A DNA stretch of 39,820 nucleotides, from NCBI GenBank assembly GCA_002449695.1, contig DJXI01000093.1:1-39820 (forward strand), given 5' to 3'. The stretch comes from Verrucomicrobia bacterium UBA7008. Lineage in GTDB: Bacteria > Verrucomicrobiota > Kiritimatiellia > RFP12 > UBA1067. The notes beneath the pieces were generated by a model. It saw only the letters and a list, made by a program, of their open reading frames with translations, was not told the DNA's origin and did no database searches. The translations under genes and the position numbers were made by a program. Shown here piece by piece: positions 38,690 to 39,820 of this stretch (positions are counted from its first letter, which is position 1; the number at the start of each line of letters is the position of its first letter).

Positions 38690-39310
38690 ATGAATATGAC
38701 GATTACGTATCAGGTCAAGTCGGCGGTCTATGTCAATCTGACGAACCGCTGCCCGTGCGCGTGCACCTTCTGCCTGCGGAACAACGGCGCGGGCGTGTAC
38801 GGTTCCGATCCGCTCTGGCTCGCGCGCGAGCCGACGCTCGCGGAAGTGATCGCGTCGCTCGAGACGTGGGACTGGACGACGTTCCGCGAATGCGTCTTCT
38901 GCGGCTACGGCGAGCCGACCGAGCGTCTGGACACCCTCCTGGCGGCGGCGGCGCACCTGAAGGCGGCGCACCCGGGCGTGCGCGTGCGCGTCAACACGAA
39001 CGGCCTCTCGGACCTCATTAACGGGCGGCCGACGGCGGCGGATTTCGCCGGTACGGTTGATTGCCTCTCCATCTCGCTCAACACGGACGATCCCGACGAG
39101 TATCTCGCCGTCTGCCGCCCGACGTTCGGCGCGGCGGCGTACGGCGCGCTCCAGCGCTTCGCGGCGGATGCGGTGCGCGCGGGGGTGGAGGTCGTGATGA
39201 CGGTCGTGGGCGAGCCGGTCACGGACGCGGCGAAACAGGCGCGCTGCCGGGCGATCTGCCGCGCGCTCGGCGCGACGCTGCGCGTGCGCCCGTACGAGCC
39301 GGCGACGTGA
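38690..39310 (+). CDS. TatD-associated radical SAM protein
   Basis: 206 residues, short for a radical SAM enzyme. The cluster motif Cys-x3-Cys-x2-Cys is in LTNRCPCACTFCLRNNG, followed by ECVFCGYGEPTERLDTLL and VRVRVNTNGLSDLINGR, with a SISLNTDDPDEY block. This matches the small radical SAM family often encoded beside, or fused to, the nuclease TatD. No tatD gene is seen in the window. The reaction is unknown. Two candidate starts lie close together, ATG 38690 and ATG 38696. High GC marks the return to chromosomal DNA after the island. Confidence 0.8.
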   Translation: MNMTITYQVKSAVYVNLTNRCPCACTFCLRNNGAGVYGSDPLWLAREPTLAEVIASLETWDWTTFRECVFCGYGEPTERLDTLLAAAAHLKAAHPGVRVRVNTNGLSDLINGRPTAADFAGTVDCLSISLNTDDPDEYLAVCRPTFGAAAYGALQRFAADAVRAGVEVVMTVVGEPVTDAAKQARCRAICRALGATLRVRPYEPAT

Positions 39311-39315
39311 TTCTT

Positions 39316-39402
39316 TTCACACGGACGCGGCGAAATGTGATAAACTATATGCCAAATTAAAGAGAAAAAAGAAACAGAAAAACCAGAAAAAGAAAAACGA
39401 CT
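39316..39402 (+). promoter_or_regulatory. Promoter and purine-rich leader of ppdK
   Basis: TTCACA (39316-39321) and TAAACT (39341-39346) are spaced 19 bp apart, the second in the context GATAAACTAT also seen at 17521. The leader (about 39353-39402) is almost purely A and G with scattered C and has no Shine-Dalgarno sequence. An A-rich unstructured leader may favour ribosome loading, for example through protein S1. Confidence 0.5.
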
Positions 39403-39820
39403 ATGAGCGAACAGAAAAAGTATGTGTACTTCTTCGGCGCCGGACAGACCGAAGGCAACGCCAACATGCGCGAACTGCTGGGCGGCAAGGGCGCGAACCT
39501 CGCGGAGATGGCGGGCCTCGGGCTTCCCGTGCCGCAGGGCTTCACGATCTCGACCGAGGCGTGCACGCGCTACTACGACGACGGCAAGGTCATCGGCGAG
39601 GACATCATGGCGCAGGTCATGGAGTACATCGACAAGCTCGAGAAGTCGGCCGGCAAGAAGTTCGGCGACGCGAAGAATCCGCTCCTGGTCTCGGTGCGCT
39701 CCGGCGCGCGCGCGTCCATGCCGGGCATGATGGACACGATCCTCAACCTCGGCCTCAACGAGACGGTCGTCGAATCGCTCGCGGCGCAGACGAAGAACCC
39801 GCGCTGGGCGTGGGACTGCT
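39403..39820 (+). CDS. ppdK: Pyruvate, phosphate dikinase, N-terminal part (runs off the window)
   Basis: The first 139 codons are present. PPDK interconverts pyruvate, ATP and phosphate with phosphoenolpyruvate, AMP and pyrophosphate, and in anaerobes it often serves glycolysis. The nucleotide-binding domain start is typical: [53 protein letters not shown] and [20 protein letters not shown]. No stop is reached; the full protein should be about 900 residues. Upstream is the A-rich leader described separately. Confidence 0.95.
   Translation, partial: MSEQKKYVYFFGAGQTEGNANMRELLGGKGANLAEMAGLGLPVPQGFTISTEACTRYYDDGKVIGEDIMAQVMEYIDKLEKSAGKKFGDAKNPLLVSVRSGARASMPGMMDTILNLGLNETVVESLAAQTKNPRWAWDC

Noticed and set aside
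27731..38690. Integrative element with attachment sites
   Set aside because: No integrase, tRNA or matching terminal repeats were found; only a replication-type fragment hints at a mobile origin.

Overview
The window is a GC-rich, strictly one-directional stretch (every convincing gene is on the + strand) from a Gram-negative anaerobe that lives on complex glycans. Clues are a HydE-type [FeFe]-hydrogenase maturase, pyruvate phosphate dikinase at the right edge, several secreted or Tat-exported glycan enzymes, a BspA-like leucine-rich-repeat surface protein and sialic-acid functions. The mix suggests a gut-associated PVC bacterium (Kiritimatiellota or Lentisphaerota type). No rRNA or taxonomic marker is present, so this is an inference. 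No tRNA, rRNA, CRISPR array or transposase was seen.

Region 1 (1-13,375) is a glycan locus. It holds an AraC-type regulator with a 5' end copied from trxB, a Tat-exported N-acetylneuraminate-lyase-like aldolase, a giant NanQ/YhcH + sialidase-like + domain-swapped GH3 fusion, a tandem LamG-like secreted protein, a Tat-exported metallophosphoesterase, a conventional GH3 glycosidase and a GH2 beta-mannosidase. A 7-bp tandem repeat (consensus GAGAGTK) sits at the same structural position in both GH3 proteins and again at the window start.

Region 2 (13,464-27,730) has compact operons. trxB (short, without the usual NADPH 2'-phosphate motif), bioB and an SLC12-like transporter form one. An LRR protein, a beta-rich secreted protein and a PL11 rhamnogalacturonan lyase form the next. 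A secreted CHAP-like protein and a sialate O-acetylesterase follow, then thioredoxin, hydE and pyridoxal kinase, which end in an intrinsic terminator.

Region 3 (27,731-38,690) is a defence island with falling GC content. It starts with a truncated phospholipase-D-like fragment. Next is a Type ISP-like restriction-modification enzyme split into two ORFs (nuclease-helicase-methyltransferase, and target recognition plus an ASCH-like tail) with a complete Fic-domain gene between them, all three joined by ATGA overlaps. Then come a replication-type gene fragment, a PD-(D/E)XK nuclease-like protein, an Mrr-type restriction endonuclease, an ApeA-like HEPN protein and about 490 bp of decayed DNA. Region 4 (38,690-39,820) returns to host-like GC with a TatD-linked radical SAM protein and the start of ppdK.

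Three genes (286, 13,464, 22,169) have a TATACT -10 box exactly 7 nt before ATG and no ribosome binding site, which points to leaderless transcripts. The most unusual system is the Type ISP/Fic sandwich at 28,029-34,317.
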